This document shows positions 16,484 to 26,299 of a DNA stretch of 64,000 bases, piece by piece. The notes under the pieces are model-generated. The model had not been told where the DNA came from. It did not search any database and worked only from the letters and a program-made list of their open reading frames with translations. The position numbers and the translations under genes were made by a program. Where the stretch lies: NCBI GenBank assembly GCA_963817755.1, contig CAWFPB010000002.1:124001-188000 (forward strand), read 5' to 3'. The stretch comes from Oleiagrimonas sp963817755. GTDB taxonomy: Bacteria; Pseudomonadota; Gammaproteobacteria; Xanthomonadales; Rhodanobacteraceae. Every line of letters begins with the position of its first letter. Positions within the stretch are counted from its first letter, which is position 1.

Positions 16484-16723
16484 ATGCGAGTGAATGTCAA
16501 GGATCGTTCATGCCGCCGCAGTCACCGGGGCACGGGTTCGTTGCGCCGCAGACAGCGCGGTCAATCGATGACCGAATACGTGATCATCGCCGCCCTTGCG
16601 CTGATCGTGCTGGTCGTGCCGGTCGGCCTGGGTCCGACGGGCAACTTGTCCGTCGTCGGCTGGATGGTCTACGTCCTGCACCAGTGGTGGGTGCACTACA
16701 GCTATCTGATTTCCTTGCCTTAA
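16484..16723 (+). CDS. Second, very short Flp-like prepilin
   Basis: The 79-residue product has a long basic leader (about 26 residues, many Arg) and RRQRGQSMTEYVIIAALALIVLVVPVGLG. Predicted cleavage after Gly gives QSMTEY with Glu +5 and Tyr +6. The mature part is only about 53 residues and ends in an aromatic-rich stretch (MVYVLHQWWVHYSYLISLP) unlike the hydrophilic tail of the first pilin. It could be a minor pilin or a membrane-bound pseudopilin. The ATG has an AGAGGTG ribosome site 4 bases after the previous gene. Confidence 0.65.
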   Translation: MRVNVKDRSCRRSHRGTGSLRRRQRGQSMTEYVIIAALALIVLVVPVGLGPTGNLSVVGWMVYVLHQWWVHYSYLISLP

Positions 16724-16734
16724 GGTCCTGATTG

Positions 16735-17772
16735 ATGAAAATGCGACTTCCAAAGATCAACAAGTATGTCGGTACCTTGCTCGGTGCGGTGGTACTGGGC
16801 GTGCTTGCCGTGCTGTTGACCATGCATTACCTGCACCAGCAGAAGAACCAGTACCAGCAGGAATTGCAGAGCAAGCTGTCCAGGGGCATGGCCCAGGTGG
16901 TGGTGCCGCGCAAGAACCTGCCCAAGGGTGCTGTGGTCAACGGCAGCAACATGGCCCAGCGGCTGTTTCCGCGCGATCTGCTGTATCCGGACACGGTGAC
17001 CACCAAGAAGTGGTCCAAGTACGCCGGTCGCGCGCTGCGACGTCCGGTGCAGGCCGGTAAGCCCCTGTTGGGTGCCGATTTCAATGCCGAGGCCATTTCC
17101 GAATTTGCCGCGTTGCTTCAGCACAACGATCGCGCAGTCACGATCAGCGTGGACGACATCAATTCGATCTCAGGGATGATCCAGCCCGGGGACCGGATTG
17201 ACGTGATGATGATGGAGTCGGCAAACAAGAAGACCCGTCTGCTGCCATTGCTGACGTATGTTCGGGTGTTGGCGACCGGCGTAAAGATCTTCAACCCCGC
17301 GGAGGGCGATGGCATGCCCTCCAAGCCCAAGCCAGGGGCCAGCCTGGCCGACCAGTACAGCACCTTGACGCTGGAGCTGACGCCGCAGCAGGCGTCCGAA
17401 CTGATGGTGGCCCGTCAAATCGGCGACCTGAAGATTGCTCTCAGTCCACGCAAGATCAATCCGGGCGCACCGACCATGCCGATGGAGACTGGCAAGGAAC
17501 TGGTGGACAAGCTCAGCGGCAAGGACAAGCGCCCGCACATGCGGGGCTATGGAGGCATCCAGTTCATCATCGGTTCGACCCAGGGTGGGGTGACCAGCCA
17601 CCGCAACTATGCCGGGTTGGCACCGGTCAAGCCCACCAGGACCAAGCAGCAGGAACAAGCCCAGAGCCGAGCGAGCCTGCAGAGAAAGGCTACCCAGGCG
17701 CTGACCAATCTCATCAATGCGAATTCGCCGGGGCAAAGCCAGGCGCAGATGCAGAGTGGCCAAGCGCAGTGA
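16735..17772 (+). CDS. cpaB: CpaB/RcpC Flp pilus assembly protein
   Basis: The 345-residue inner-membrane/periplasmic protein has one N-terminal membrane segment (YVGTLLGAVVLGVLAVLLTM), then a short coiled stretch and a SAF-like domain (VVVPRKNLPKGAVVNGSNM). The conserved RAVTISVDDINSISGMIQPGDRIDVM block of CpaB follows. The C-terminal 60 residues are Gln-rich and probably disordered. CpaB binds peptidoglycan/periplasm and supports the CpaC secretin. The ATG at 16735 is preceded directly by an in-frame TTG that cannot be excluded. The gene is followed by cpaC in the same transcript. Confidence 0.85.
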   Translation: MKMRLPKINKYVGTLLGAVVLGVLAVLLTMHYLHQQKNQYQQELQSKLSRGMAQVVVPRKNLPKGAVVNGSNMAQRLFPRDLLYPDTVTTKKWSKYAGRALRRPVQAGKPLLGADFNAEAISEFAALLQHNDRAVTISVDDINSISGMIQPGDRIDVMMMESANKKTRLLPLLTYVRVLATGVKIFNPAEGDGMPSKPKPGASLADQYSTLTLELTPQQASELMVARQIGDLKIALSPRKINPGAPTMPMETGKELVDKLSGKDKRPHMRGYGGIQFIIGSTQGGVTSHRNYAGLAPVKPTRTKQQEQAQSRASLQRKATQALTNLINANSPGQSQAQMQSGQAQ

Positions 17773-17804
17773 ATCGGCCCGAGCCCACGAACAACAGGAT
17801 CCAG

Positions 17805-19610
17805 ATGATGAATCGTTTCAATCGACTGTTTCGCCTTGCCCTGCTGTCGGCATGCGCCACGTTCGCTGCTGGCGCCAGCATGGCTGCCAATGCACCCGCG
17901 TCGAATGCGGATGCTGCGCGAGTGAAGGATCTGGCAAAGCAGATCACCATGTATGCAGGCCAGGTCAAGCTCATCCCGATCGGCAACATCAAGCGAGTGG
18001 CTCTCGGCAATGGCAAGCTGGTCTCGGTCAAGCGAGTCGGTCACCAGCTGATCCTGATCGGCCAGGCACCGGGTGCAACCAACATGCTTCTGTGGAAGCG
18101 ACATGGTGGCGTGGAGGCCTACAACATCCTCATCAATGCCACCGATGTTGCCCAGGGAAGTTACAGCCTATCCACCGCCCTTTCGGATATCCCGGGGCTG
18201 AAGGTCAAGGCCCAGGGCGGGCATATTGTGCTGACCGGAGACGTAACGCAGGAAGACTCCAAGCGCATCGACAAGGTGGTCGGCCAGCAACGGGATGTCA
18301 TCAACCTGACCCATGCGCAATCGGTGAACATGAAGCGCATGGTGTACCTGGACGTGCAGGTGGTCGACTTCAAGAAGTCCGCCCTGCGCAACCTGGGCAT
18401 CAAGTGGCAGAACCTGATCGCCGGACCGGCGGTGGGCATTGTCAAGGACTGGCAGACCAATCCCTACTTTCGACTGGGTGACGTGACCCAGGGCGGAAAC
18501 GCCGCGAACCAGTTTTACGGCTACACCGCGGGTAGCAGTGGTGGCAGTTCGCAAATGGGCATCCTGCAGGCCATGCCACAGCTGGCGGTGCCGTATTCGA
18601 AATACCTGGGCATCACCACCTCGCTCTCGTCCGTGATCAACCTGGCGGCGCAGAATGGTGACGCCTACATCCTGGCCAATCCGCAGCTGAGCACGCGCAG
18701 CGGTGGCGATGCCAAGTTCCTCGCCGGTGGCGAGGTGCCGATCCCGGTTTCCGGTGCGCTGGGTTCCACTTCGGTGCAGTACAAGAACTACGGCGTACGG
18801 CTCAACATCAAGCCGATGGCCGACAAGCACGGCAACGTGATGGCGGATATCGACACCGAGGTCAGCCAGATCGATCCCTCGGTGAAGATCGACGGCTATC
18901 CGGGGTTCCTGACCCGCAAGACGAGCTCGGTGGTCAACGTCAAGAGCGGCCAGACCATCGTGCTGTCGGGCCTGATCCAGTCCACGGGTGCGAAGACCAT
19001 CGACAAGTTCCCGTGGCTTGGCGACATCCCGATCCTCGGGGCGCTGTTCCGCAGCAAGGATTTCCAGGCCAAGCGATCGGAACTGGTCATTTTCGTGACG
19101 CCGAAGATCTTCACGCCGGAGTCGGAGCTCAATCGCCGCGCGGTCGATCGAGGGGTGGAGATCGTCAATGGCTTCAACAAGCAGTACGGCAAGGGCCTGT
19201 ACATGCCGGGATTCGGCGTGGGTCCGACCCGGAACCAGACCGAGAAGCCGGCGGCCAGCAAAGCGGGTGACGCGTCGAGCAAGCCGGTGCCCGCAGCCAT
19301 GACGAAGCCGGAGGCGGCGGCTGGCAAGTCGGCAGTCGCGCCGGCACCGGCATCGACCACCATGGCGAGCGCATCGGTTGCGCCGGTCGCCGCTACTTCG
19401 ACCGTGGCGCCGGCAAATACCGCGCCCATGCCGGCCGCCGGTGGATCGGGATCCACTGCGGCTGCCGTTGCGAAGGCGAATACAACCACCGCGAATATGG
19501 CGAAGAAGGCGGCTGATCCTGCATCGTCAGCGAACACCAAGGCCGCGGCGGTTCATCCCGCATCTGCGGCCACGAGCTCGAGCGCATCCAGCGTGCCAGC
19601 TGCGAACTGA
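17805..19610 (+). CDS. cpaC: CpaC/RcpA secretin of the Tad system
   Basis: The 601-residue outer-membrane secretin has a signal peptide (RLFRLALLSACATFAAGASM), the N-terminal pilus-type BON-like region (VKLIPIGNIKRVALGNGKLV, QLILIGQAPGATNMLLW) and a secretin core with ANPQLSTRSGGDAKFLAGGEVPIPV, YGVRLNIKPM, GQTIVLSGLIQS and WLGDIPILGALFRSKDF. After about residue 465 comes a roughly 130-residue Ala/Ser/Thr/Pro tail that is unusual for this family. An in-frame GTG at 17769 overlaps the cpaB stop; the ATG at 17805 was preferred because it begins the signal peptide after a GGA-type ribosome site. Confidence 0.9.
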   Translation: MMNRFNRLFRLALLSACATFAAGASMAANAPASNADAARVKDLAKQITMYAGQVKLIPIGNIKRVALGNGKLVSVKRVGHQLILIGQAPGATNMLLWKRHGGVEAYNILINATDVAQGSYSLSTALSDIPGLKVKAQGGHIVLTGDVTQEDSKRIDKVVGQQRDVINLTHAQSVNMKRMVYLDVQVVDFKKSALRNLGIKWQNLIAGPAVGIVKDWQTNPYFRLGDVTQGGNAANQFYGYTAGSSGGSSQMGILQAMPQLAVPYSKYLGITTSLSSVINLAAQNGDAYILANPQLSTRSGGDAKFLAGGEVPIPVSGALGSTSVQYKNYGVRLNIKPMADKHGNVMADIDTEVSQIDPSVKIDGYPGFLTRKTSSVVNVKSGQTIVLSGLIQSTGAKTIDKFPWLGDIPILGALFRSKDFQAKRSELVIFVTPKIFTPESELNRRAVDRGVEIVNGFNKQYGKGLYMPGFGVGPTRNQTEKPAASKAGDASSKPVPAAMTKPEAAAGKSAVAPAPASTTMASASVAPVAATSTVAPANTAPMPAAGGSGSTAAAVAKANTTTANMAKKAADPASSANTKAAAVHPASAATSSSASSVPAAN

Positions 19611-19631
19611 ACCATCGGGAGTGCAGAACGG

Positions 19632-21340
<1,709 letters not shown>

Positions 21341-21344
<4 letters not shown>

Positions 21345-22189
21345 TGATCGTCCTCATCATCCTGGTGGTCGCGGCCGCGGTAATCATGAGCGGCTGGCTG
21401 GTGCTGGTCGGACTGAGCAGGGCCGCGGAGAAGGGTAGCGAACGCGTCAAGGCAACCGCCGAGCGTGATCTTGCGGACATGTTCGTGTTCCTGGACTACC
21501 GGCGCCTGACCTGGGTCTATTTCGGCGGATTCCTGGTGGTGCCGGTCATGGTCTGGTTGTTGACTGGCAATCCGTTCTTCACCGCCATCGGCGTGGTCCT
21601 TCCGCTGATCGCGCCCAAGGTGATCGTGGGCTTCGTACGCAAGCAGCGCATGAACAAGTTCCGTTACCAGCTGCCGGATGCGCTGGTGATCATGTCCAGC
21701 TCCTTGCGCGCCGGTGCCAGCCTGTCCACCACGCTGGAGAACCTGGTGCGCGAGACCAAGCCGCCGCTGTCGCAGGAATTCGGCCTGATGTTGCGCAACC
21801 AGCGTCTGGGCGTGGGTTTCGAGGAATCGCTGACCAAGATGGAAGAGCGCATTCCGGTGCAGGAATTCGCACTGTTCTCGGCCGGTGTGCGCATCTCGCG
21901 CGAGGCCGGCGGCAACCTCGGCGAAATGCTCGATTCGCTGGCGGACACCATGTTCCGCACCATGCAGACCGAGGGCAAGATCAAGAGCCTGACCTCCCAG
22001 GGCAAGATGCAGGGACTGGTGATGTCCGGCCTTCCGATCCTGATGATGTTCGCACTCGATCAACTGCAACCAAGGGAAATGTACCCATTGTTTCACAGTC
22101 TGCCAGGGTGGATCACCCTGGCCGTGATCTCCGTCATGGAGGTCATGGGGTACATCGGCATCAAGAAAATAACGACTATCGACGTATGA
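21341..22189 (+). CDS. tadB: TadB, inner-membrane platform protein
   Basis: The 282-residue protein has an N-terminal membrane segment (IVLIILVVAAAVIMSGWLVLV), a pair of segments near residues 60-85, and the T2SSF domain (FRYQLPDALVIMSSSLRAGASLSTTLENL ... GFEESLTKMEERIPVQEF) before two C-terminal membrane helices. TadB and TadC form the platform that couples CpaF to pilin assembly. Four-base overlaps with cpaF upstream and tadC downstream show a tight operon. Confidence 0.88.
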
Positions 22190-23061
22190 TTCTCATCATT
22201 CTCATCGCGTTGTTGATTATCGCGGCCGTGGTCGGCCTGATCTGGGCACTGGCTGGACTCAGCTGGGATATGCCAGAAGAGGATCGCGACTATCTTGACC
22301 CGCTTCCCACGGCACTTCGGGCCGGCTGGCCACTGATCCGCTTCGTGTCCAACTATTTCGGCTCGCGCATGCCGGCGCCCATGCTGGAAAGCCTTTACCA
22401 GCAGATCGCGCGTGCCGGCGCCAACTACATGCTCACTGCTGAGGAATTCTGCGCGGTGCTGATCCTGTCCTCGGCGTTGTCGGGTACCCTGATCGGCCTT
22501 GCGGTCAGCCGTATGCCCAGCCTGGTCATGCCGCTGGCTGCATTCGGTGCCCTGCTGGGCCTTGTCTATCCACTGCACTGGCTGCGCGGCCGTTTTGCCA
22601 AGCGGCGCAAGGGCATCCTCAAGGAGCTGCCGATCTTCATCGACTACATCGTGCTCGGTGTCGAGGCCGGCATGAACTTCACCAATGCGCTTTCGCAGAC
22701 GGTGGAAAAGGGCCCCAAGGGTCCGCTGCGCCAGGAATTCTTCCTGGTGCTGCGCGACGTGCGCGCAGGACTCAGTCGCGCCGATGCACTCAAGCGTATG
22801 GAAGAGCGCCTGAAGATCCCGGAAGTATCCTCGTTCGTGTCGGCCATCATCCAGGCCGAGCAGGTCGGCGCCAGCATCGGCAAGGTGCTGCGCCTGCAGG
22901 CCGAGCGTCGACGCAGCGAACGCTTCCAGCGCGCCGAGAAGCTGGCCATGGAGGCGCCGGTCAAGCTGATCCTGCCGCTGGTGCTGTTCATTTTCCCGAC
23001 CACATTCATCATCCTCGCATTCCCGATCGTGATGATGGTCAAGCAGCAGGGCCTGTTTTGA
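22186..23061 (+). CDS. tadC: TadC, inner-membrane platform protein
   Basis: The 291-residue protein mirrors TadB: an N-terminal helix (ILIILIALLIIAAVVGLIWAL), a central helix pair (residues 88-125), the T2SSF domain (RKGILKELPIFIDYIVLGVEAGMNFTNAL ... LSRADALKRMEERLKIPEV) and C-terminal helices (VKLILPLVLFIFPTTFIILAF). The ATG at 22186 overlaps the tadB stop (ATGA). The next gene begins with TTG overlapping this stop. Confidence 0.88.
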   Translation: MILIILIALLIIAAVVGLIWALAGLSWDMPEEDRDYLDPLPTALRAGWPLIRFVSNYFGSRMPAPMLESLYQQIARAGANYMLTAEEFCAVLILSSALSGTLIGLAVSRMPSLVMPLAAFGALLGLVYPLHWLRGRFAKRRKGILKELPIFIDYIVLGVEAGMNFTNALSQTVEKGPKGPLRQEFFLVLRDVRAGLSRADALKRMEERLKIPEVSSFVSAIIQAEQVGASIGKVLRLQAERRRSERFQRAEKLAMEAPVKLILPLVLFIFPTTFIILAFPIVMMVKQQGLF

Positions 23062-23417
23062 AACACGGACGCTTCGTCGACGACAAGGGCGCCGTGGTGG
23101 TGCCGCGCGTGGCATCGGCCAGCAATTCGTTCGAGCGCATGCGCGGGCTCCTGGGTCGTGCGGCGCTGAAGGCCGGCGAAGGCTTCTGGATCAAGCCGTG
23201 CAACTCCATCCACACCCTGGGCATGCGTTACCCCATCGATGCGGTGTTCATTGGCCGCGACGGACGGGTGCTGCGCATCGTGCGGGGACTCAAGCCGCTT
23301 CGCGCGGCTACGTGCTTGCGCGCGCGCGGCGTACTCGAACTTGCTGCGGGCGAGGCTGATCGACTCGGGTTGACCGAGCAGGGTTGCCTGCAGCTGGAAT
23401 GCGGAGTAGTTGCATGA
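23058..23417 (+). CDS. DUF192 family protein inside the Tad operon
   Basis: The 119-residue product matches DUF192: FERMRGLLGRAALKAGEGFWIKPCNSIHTLGMRYPIDAVFIGRDGRVLRI, then GVLELAAGEADRLGL. There is no signal peptide although many DUF192 proteins are exported. The start is taken as a TTG overlapping the tadC TGA, since no ATG lies before the conserved region. Its stop overlaps the next ATG. The molecular function of DUF192 is not established; position links it to pilus assembly. Confidence 0.75.
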   Translation: MKHGRFVDDKGAVVVPRVASASNSFERMRGLLGRAALKAGEGFWIKPCNSIHTLGMRYPIDAVFIGRDGRVLRIVRGLKPLRAATCLRARGVLELAAGEADRLGLTEQGCLQLECGVVA

Positions 23418-23893
23418 AATTTCATGCCACGATGGCTGCCATTCTGGGCAGCGCACTGCTGCTCGGCGGTTGTGCGGCTCAACTCGGCAACGGCACGCGG
23501 ACCGCAGGCATCCTGGGTCTGAAAACTCAGGCTGACCAGGCATATGCCGATGGGAACCGGAGCCAGGCACTGGCCGACTACCAACAATACGTCGGCGATG
23601 TCCCGAATGACGGCCAGGCATGGACCCGCATCGGCAACCTGCGCCTGATGGCCAACCAGCCGCAGCAGGCCGTGAACGCCTACAAGAAGGCGCTGGCCAT
23701 CGACAGAAACGATATGGAAGCGCTGCACAACATGGCCGTGGTGCGCCTGCGCCAGGCCCATGCCGCCATGCTGGTCGAGTACAACACGCTGTCGCCGCGA
23801 TCTTCGCGCGCGCAGTCCCTAGCTTGCAGCATGGACTGGCTCACCCTGCTGGAACAGGGCGGGAACGGTCCGGCGCCCAAGTGCAAGCCATGA
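23414..23893 (+). CDS. tadD: TadD-like TPR lipoprotein
   Basis: The 159-residue protein has a lipoprotein signal (MAAILGSALLLGGCAA, lipobox Cys at residue 20). Two to three TPR units follow (ADQAYADGNRSQALADYQQYV, AWTRIGNLRLMANQPQQAVNAYKKAL, DMEALHNMAVVRLRQA). TadD proteins are outer-membrane lipoproteins that help localise or assemble the secretin. This one is shorter than typical TadD (about 250 residues), so it may be a minimal version. The ATG overlaps the DUF192 stop by four bases. Confidence 0.78.
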   Translation: MKFHATMAAILGSALLLGGCAAQLGNGTRTAGILGLKTQADQAYADGNRSQALADYQQYVGDVPNDGQAWTRIGNLRLMANQPQQAVNAYKKALAIDRNDMEALHNMAVVRLRQAHAAMLVEYNTLSPRSSRAQSLACSMDWLTLLEQGGNGPAPKCKP

Positions 23894-23918
23894 GAGCGAA
23901 TGCATGGAGTGTGAAACG

Positions 23919-24647
23919 ATGAACATGCAGCATCGTTCAAGTTCGTCAGGTTGTCGCCGGTACCGATTCCGTGGATTGGTGCGGGGACAGTCGATCACCG
24001 AGTTCGTGATTGTCATCCCGATCCTACTGCTGTTGATCCTCGGCACATTGCAGTTCGCCATGATCTACATCGCCAAGGCTACCTTGAATCAGGCGGCGAT
24101 GACGGGGGCTCGCAAAGGTGCGGTGTACAACGCCAGTACCTGCGCGATAAGGGATGGACTGATCGACGGCCTGACACCGCTGTACGGTACATTCAATCCG
24201 AACAGCACCACCGCGAACAGTTTGGGCCTATACAATTCGGCGCACACGAAGGCCAATGACCTGATTACAGGCGCCAGTGCCGGGCATCTGAACAGCGTCG
24301 GCATCAGCATCCTCAATCCCAGCAGTGCCTCTTTTTCCGATTTCGGCAAGACGGTCGGAAATTTCAAGGAGATTCCCAGTAGCCGGTTGTTGTACAGGAA
24401 CAAGGCCCCGGGTACTGCGTCGAACCAGAGCATCCAGGATGCAAACCTGCTGAAGATTCGCGTCCACTATTGCTACAGGCTTCTGGTCCCCTTTGTCGCC
24501 GTGGCCTTGGAAAAGATCAAGTCGTTGAATCCGGATGGAAGCACGTTCGACGCCACCTGCTACGCGGACGGCGGCGCACCGATCCAGTCTGATGCGACCG
24601 TGCTGATGCAGTCATCGGCACGCCAGAATGACTCCACCTGTCCGTAA
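23919..24647 (+). CDS. tadE: TadE-like pseudopilin, second copy
   Basis: The 242-residue product has a basic leader and RGQSITEFVIVIPILLLLILGTLQFAMIYIAKATLNQAAMTGARKGAV, the standard TadE arrangement: cleavage after RG, Glu at +5 and a long hydrophobic segment followed by the A-R-x-G-A motif. The C-terminal 150 residues are extracytoplasmic with four cysteines. The ATG at 23919 is 8 bases after GGAG; an in-frame ATG at 23904 is less well placed. It is the last gene of the Tad locus. Confidence 0.82.
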   Translation: MNMQHRSSSSGCRRYRFRGLVRGQSITEFVIVIPILLLLILGTLQFAMIYIAKATLNQAAMTGARKGAVYNASTCAIRDGLIDGLTPLYGTFNPNSTTANSLGLYNSAHTKANDLITGASAGHLNSVGISILNPSSASFSDFGKTVGNFKEIPSSRLLYRNKAPGTASNQSIQDANLLKIRVHYCYRLLVPFVAVALEKIKSLNPDGSTFDATCYADGGAPIQSDATVLMQSSARQNDSTCP

Positions 24648-24783
24648 GGATTCGCATGTCCATGCCCAGGGTGGCGAACGGGCATTCAGGACGGGTGTAG
24701 CTGGATTGTGATGAACTTGTTTGGCGCTGTCTCCGCGGAGATCGGGGATGTAGCGAAATGGATTCACGAATCGGGGAGTTCCC

Positions 24784-25278
24784 ATGAAACATACGTTGAC
24801 GCTGGTCGTCGGCCTGTCCTTGTTTTCCGGCGCAATCTTCGCGGCCCATGCAGCGCCGCCGCCGACCCATATCGAAAAGGGCGAATGGACCTACCACTCG
24901 GTCGTCACGATCAAGGACGGCATCATGGCGGGTCATACCGTGAGCAAGAGCTGGAAGACTTGCGTGAAGAGCGAAAGCGATGCGGCACGATCGCTGGTTC
25001 CCCACAGCATGACCGGTAACACCACCTGCTCCAAGCCGACCCTGAGCTACAGCGAGAAGGGATACCACACGGTCATGACGTGCGTGACCAAGGCCCGGGG
25101 CATGACCAGCAAGGTCCGCGAGGATTTCCTGCTGAAGGCTGGAAAGAATGGAACCACCTTCAAGGCCCATGGCAAGGTCCTGGAACAACTGATGGTGCAT
25201 TCGATGCCGTCCAGGAAGATGCACATGACCATCGACATCGATGGCAAGCGTACGGGGATGTGTCCGGGTAAGAGCTGA
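24784..25278 (+). CDS. DUF3617 domain exported protein
   Basis: The 164-residue protein has a signal peptide (MKHTLTLVVGLSLFSGAIFA) and the DUF3617 pattern: IEKGEWTYHSVVTI, a Cys after a short helix (KTCVKS), then C-x(21)-C spanning CSKPTLSYSEKG and MTCVTKARGM. DUF3617 proteins are small periplasmic proteins of unknown function, common in Xanthomonadales. It stands alone between the Tad locus and the regulator-peptidase-ABC module and is followed by a hairpin. Confidence 0.75.
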   Translation: MKHTLTLVVGLSLFSGAIFAAHAAPPPTHIEKGEWTYHSVVTIKDGIMAGHTVSKSWKTCVKSESDAARSLVPHSMTGNTTCSKPTLSYSEKGYHTVMTCVTKARGMTSKVREDFLLKAGKNGTTFKAHGKVLEQLMVHSMPSRKMHMTIDIDGKRTGMCPGKS

Positions 25279-25303
25279 CAGCAGCAACCCATCCGCTCCT
25301 AGT

Positions 25304-25340
25304 CGGGCCCGGCGTGATCGTGTTGATCCCGCCGGGCCCG
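25304..25340 (+). terminator. Hairpin terminator after the DUF3617 gene
   Basis: A 10-bp perfect stem (CGGGCCCGGC / GCCGGGCCCG) with a 17-base loop is followed by TTGGTTTG. It separates the DUF3617 gene from the operator-bearing promoter region that follows. Confidence 0.6.
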
Positions 25341-25380
25341 TTGGTTTGCGGACGGCGGGAAGAGAGGGGTGCGGCTGGCA

Positions 25381-25398
25381 TGTAAAACGTACTTGACA
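25381..25398 (+). promoter_or_regulatory. Operator-like palindrome 1 overlapping a TTGACA -35 box
   Basis: TGTAAA, six bases, TTGACA: an inverted repeat with one mismatch. Its right arm is also a consensus -35 hexamer; 17 bases downstream is CACACT, a weak -10. It matches palindrome 2 at 25427-25444 in arm sequence and spacing. Confidence 0.55.
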
Positions 25399-25426
25399 TG
25401 CTGCGCGTGCTTCAGCACACTGGGTA

Positions 25427-25444
25427 TGTAAAAGAACCTTTACA
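25427..25444 (+). promoter_or_regulatory. Operator-like palindrome 2
   Basis: TGTAAA, six bases, TTTACA: a perfect inverted repeat with the same arm and spacer length as palindrome 1, 46 bases further on and 64 bases before the membrane-protein ATG. A likely binding site for the HTH regulator encoded in the operon (inference). Confidence 0.55.
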
Positions 25445-25508
25445 GGCGTGCCGCCCGGTCTTGTGCACCAGGGCGAATCCGCACGCCCCGCTGAGACTGG
25501 ACCTGGCC

Positions 25509-26102
25509 ATGAACGAACAGCGTCACAAGCGACTCATGAGCCGCAAGCGCATGTTGCGCCGGGCGGGATGGATCGCCATGGCGTGCGGCGGCGTGGCCCT
25601 GGCCTTGCACGCCTGGCTCGGCTGGGCCGGGAGCCGCCAGCTGGGCGTGGTGTTCCTGTGCGTGGGGGCCATCTGGCTGGTCAGCGCCTATTTCGCCAGC
25701 GACGAACCGATGCGCAAGAACCAGCGGCGCTACCTGCGCGAATTCTTCCCGGCCATGCTGGCCTACCTTGTGCTGGTATTCGCCTTCAAGCCGTTGCTCG
25801 GCCTGGTCGATTCCACGGCGATGCGCATCATCATCGCCCTGCTGCCGGTCCTGCCCATCGTGTTCGTGGTGCGGGCCATGGTGCGCAAGCTGCTCGATGG
25901 CGACGAACTGGAGCGGCGTATGCAGCTGGAGGCGGTCTCGATCGCCAGCATCAGCGTCGGGCTGCTCAGCTTTGCCGCCGGATTCATGGGCTTGGCCGGC
26001 GTGCTCCATGTCGAACACGACCTGCTGATGGTGCTTCCGGTGCTGTTCCTGGCCTACGGCGCGGCATTGTGGTGGGTGCGACGGCGGTACCAGGGCCGAT
26101 GA
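25509..26102 (+). CDS. Six-helix membrane protein paired with HTH regulator
   Basis: The 197-residue protein has about six hydrophobic segments (IAMACGGVALALHAWLGWAG, GVVFLCVGAIWLVSAYF, FFPAMLAYLVLVFAF, MRIIIALLPVLPIVFVV, ISVGLLSFAAGFMGLAGVL, LLMVLPVLFLAYGAALWWV). A charged DGDELERRMQLEA loop lies between helices four and five. It is not a known transporter. The ATG overlaps nothing upstream, but its stop overlaps the HTH gene start (ATGA). Small HTH genes with a membrane partner of this type recur in bacteria; the protein may sense a membrane signal. Confidence 0.65.
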   Translation: MNEQRHKRLMSRKRMLRRAGWIAMACGGVALALHAWLGWAGSRQLGVVFLCVGAIWLVSAYFASDEPMRKNQRRYLREFFPAMLAYLVLVFAFKPLLGLVDSTAMRIIIALLPVLPIVFVVRAMVRKLLDGDELERRMQLEAVSIASISVGLLSFAAGFMGLAGVLHVEHDLLMVLPVLFLAYGAALWWVRRRYQGR

Positions 26103-26299
26103 AGAACGTCATCCGCGAGCTGCGCGGCGAACGTGGCTGGTCGCAAGCGGCACTGGCCGAACGGCTGGACGTGTCCAGGCAGACCGTCAATGCCATCGAA
26201 ACCGGGCGCTACGACCCGAGCCTGCCGCTGGCGTTCCGCATCGCGGAGCTCTTCGGGACCACCATCGAATCCATTTTTGATCCGGGGGATCAAGCGTGA
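26099..26299 (+). CDS. Small XRE/Cro-CI family transcriptional regulator
   Basis: The 66-residue protein is almost only an HTH_3 domain: IRELRGERGWSQAALAERLDVSRQTVNAIETGRYDPSLPLAFRIAELF, ending FDPGDQA. This is the YgzD/YozG-like class of single-domain regulators. It is coupled on both sides (ATGA with the membrane protein, GTGA with the peptidase). The two TGTAAA-N6-TTKACA palindromes upstream of the operon are the natural candidates for its binding sites. Confidence 0.85.
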   Translation: MKNVIRELRGERGWSQAALAERLDVSRQTVNAIETGRYDPSLPLAFRIAELFGTTIESIFDPGDQA

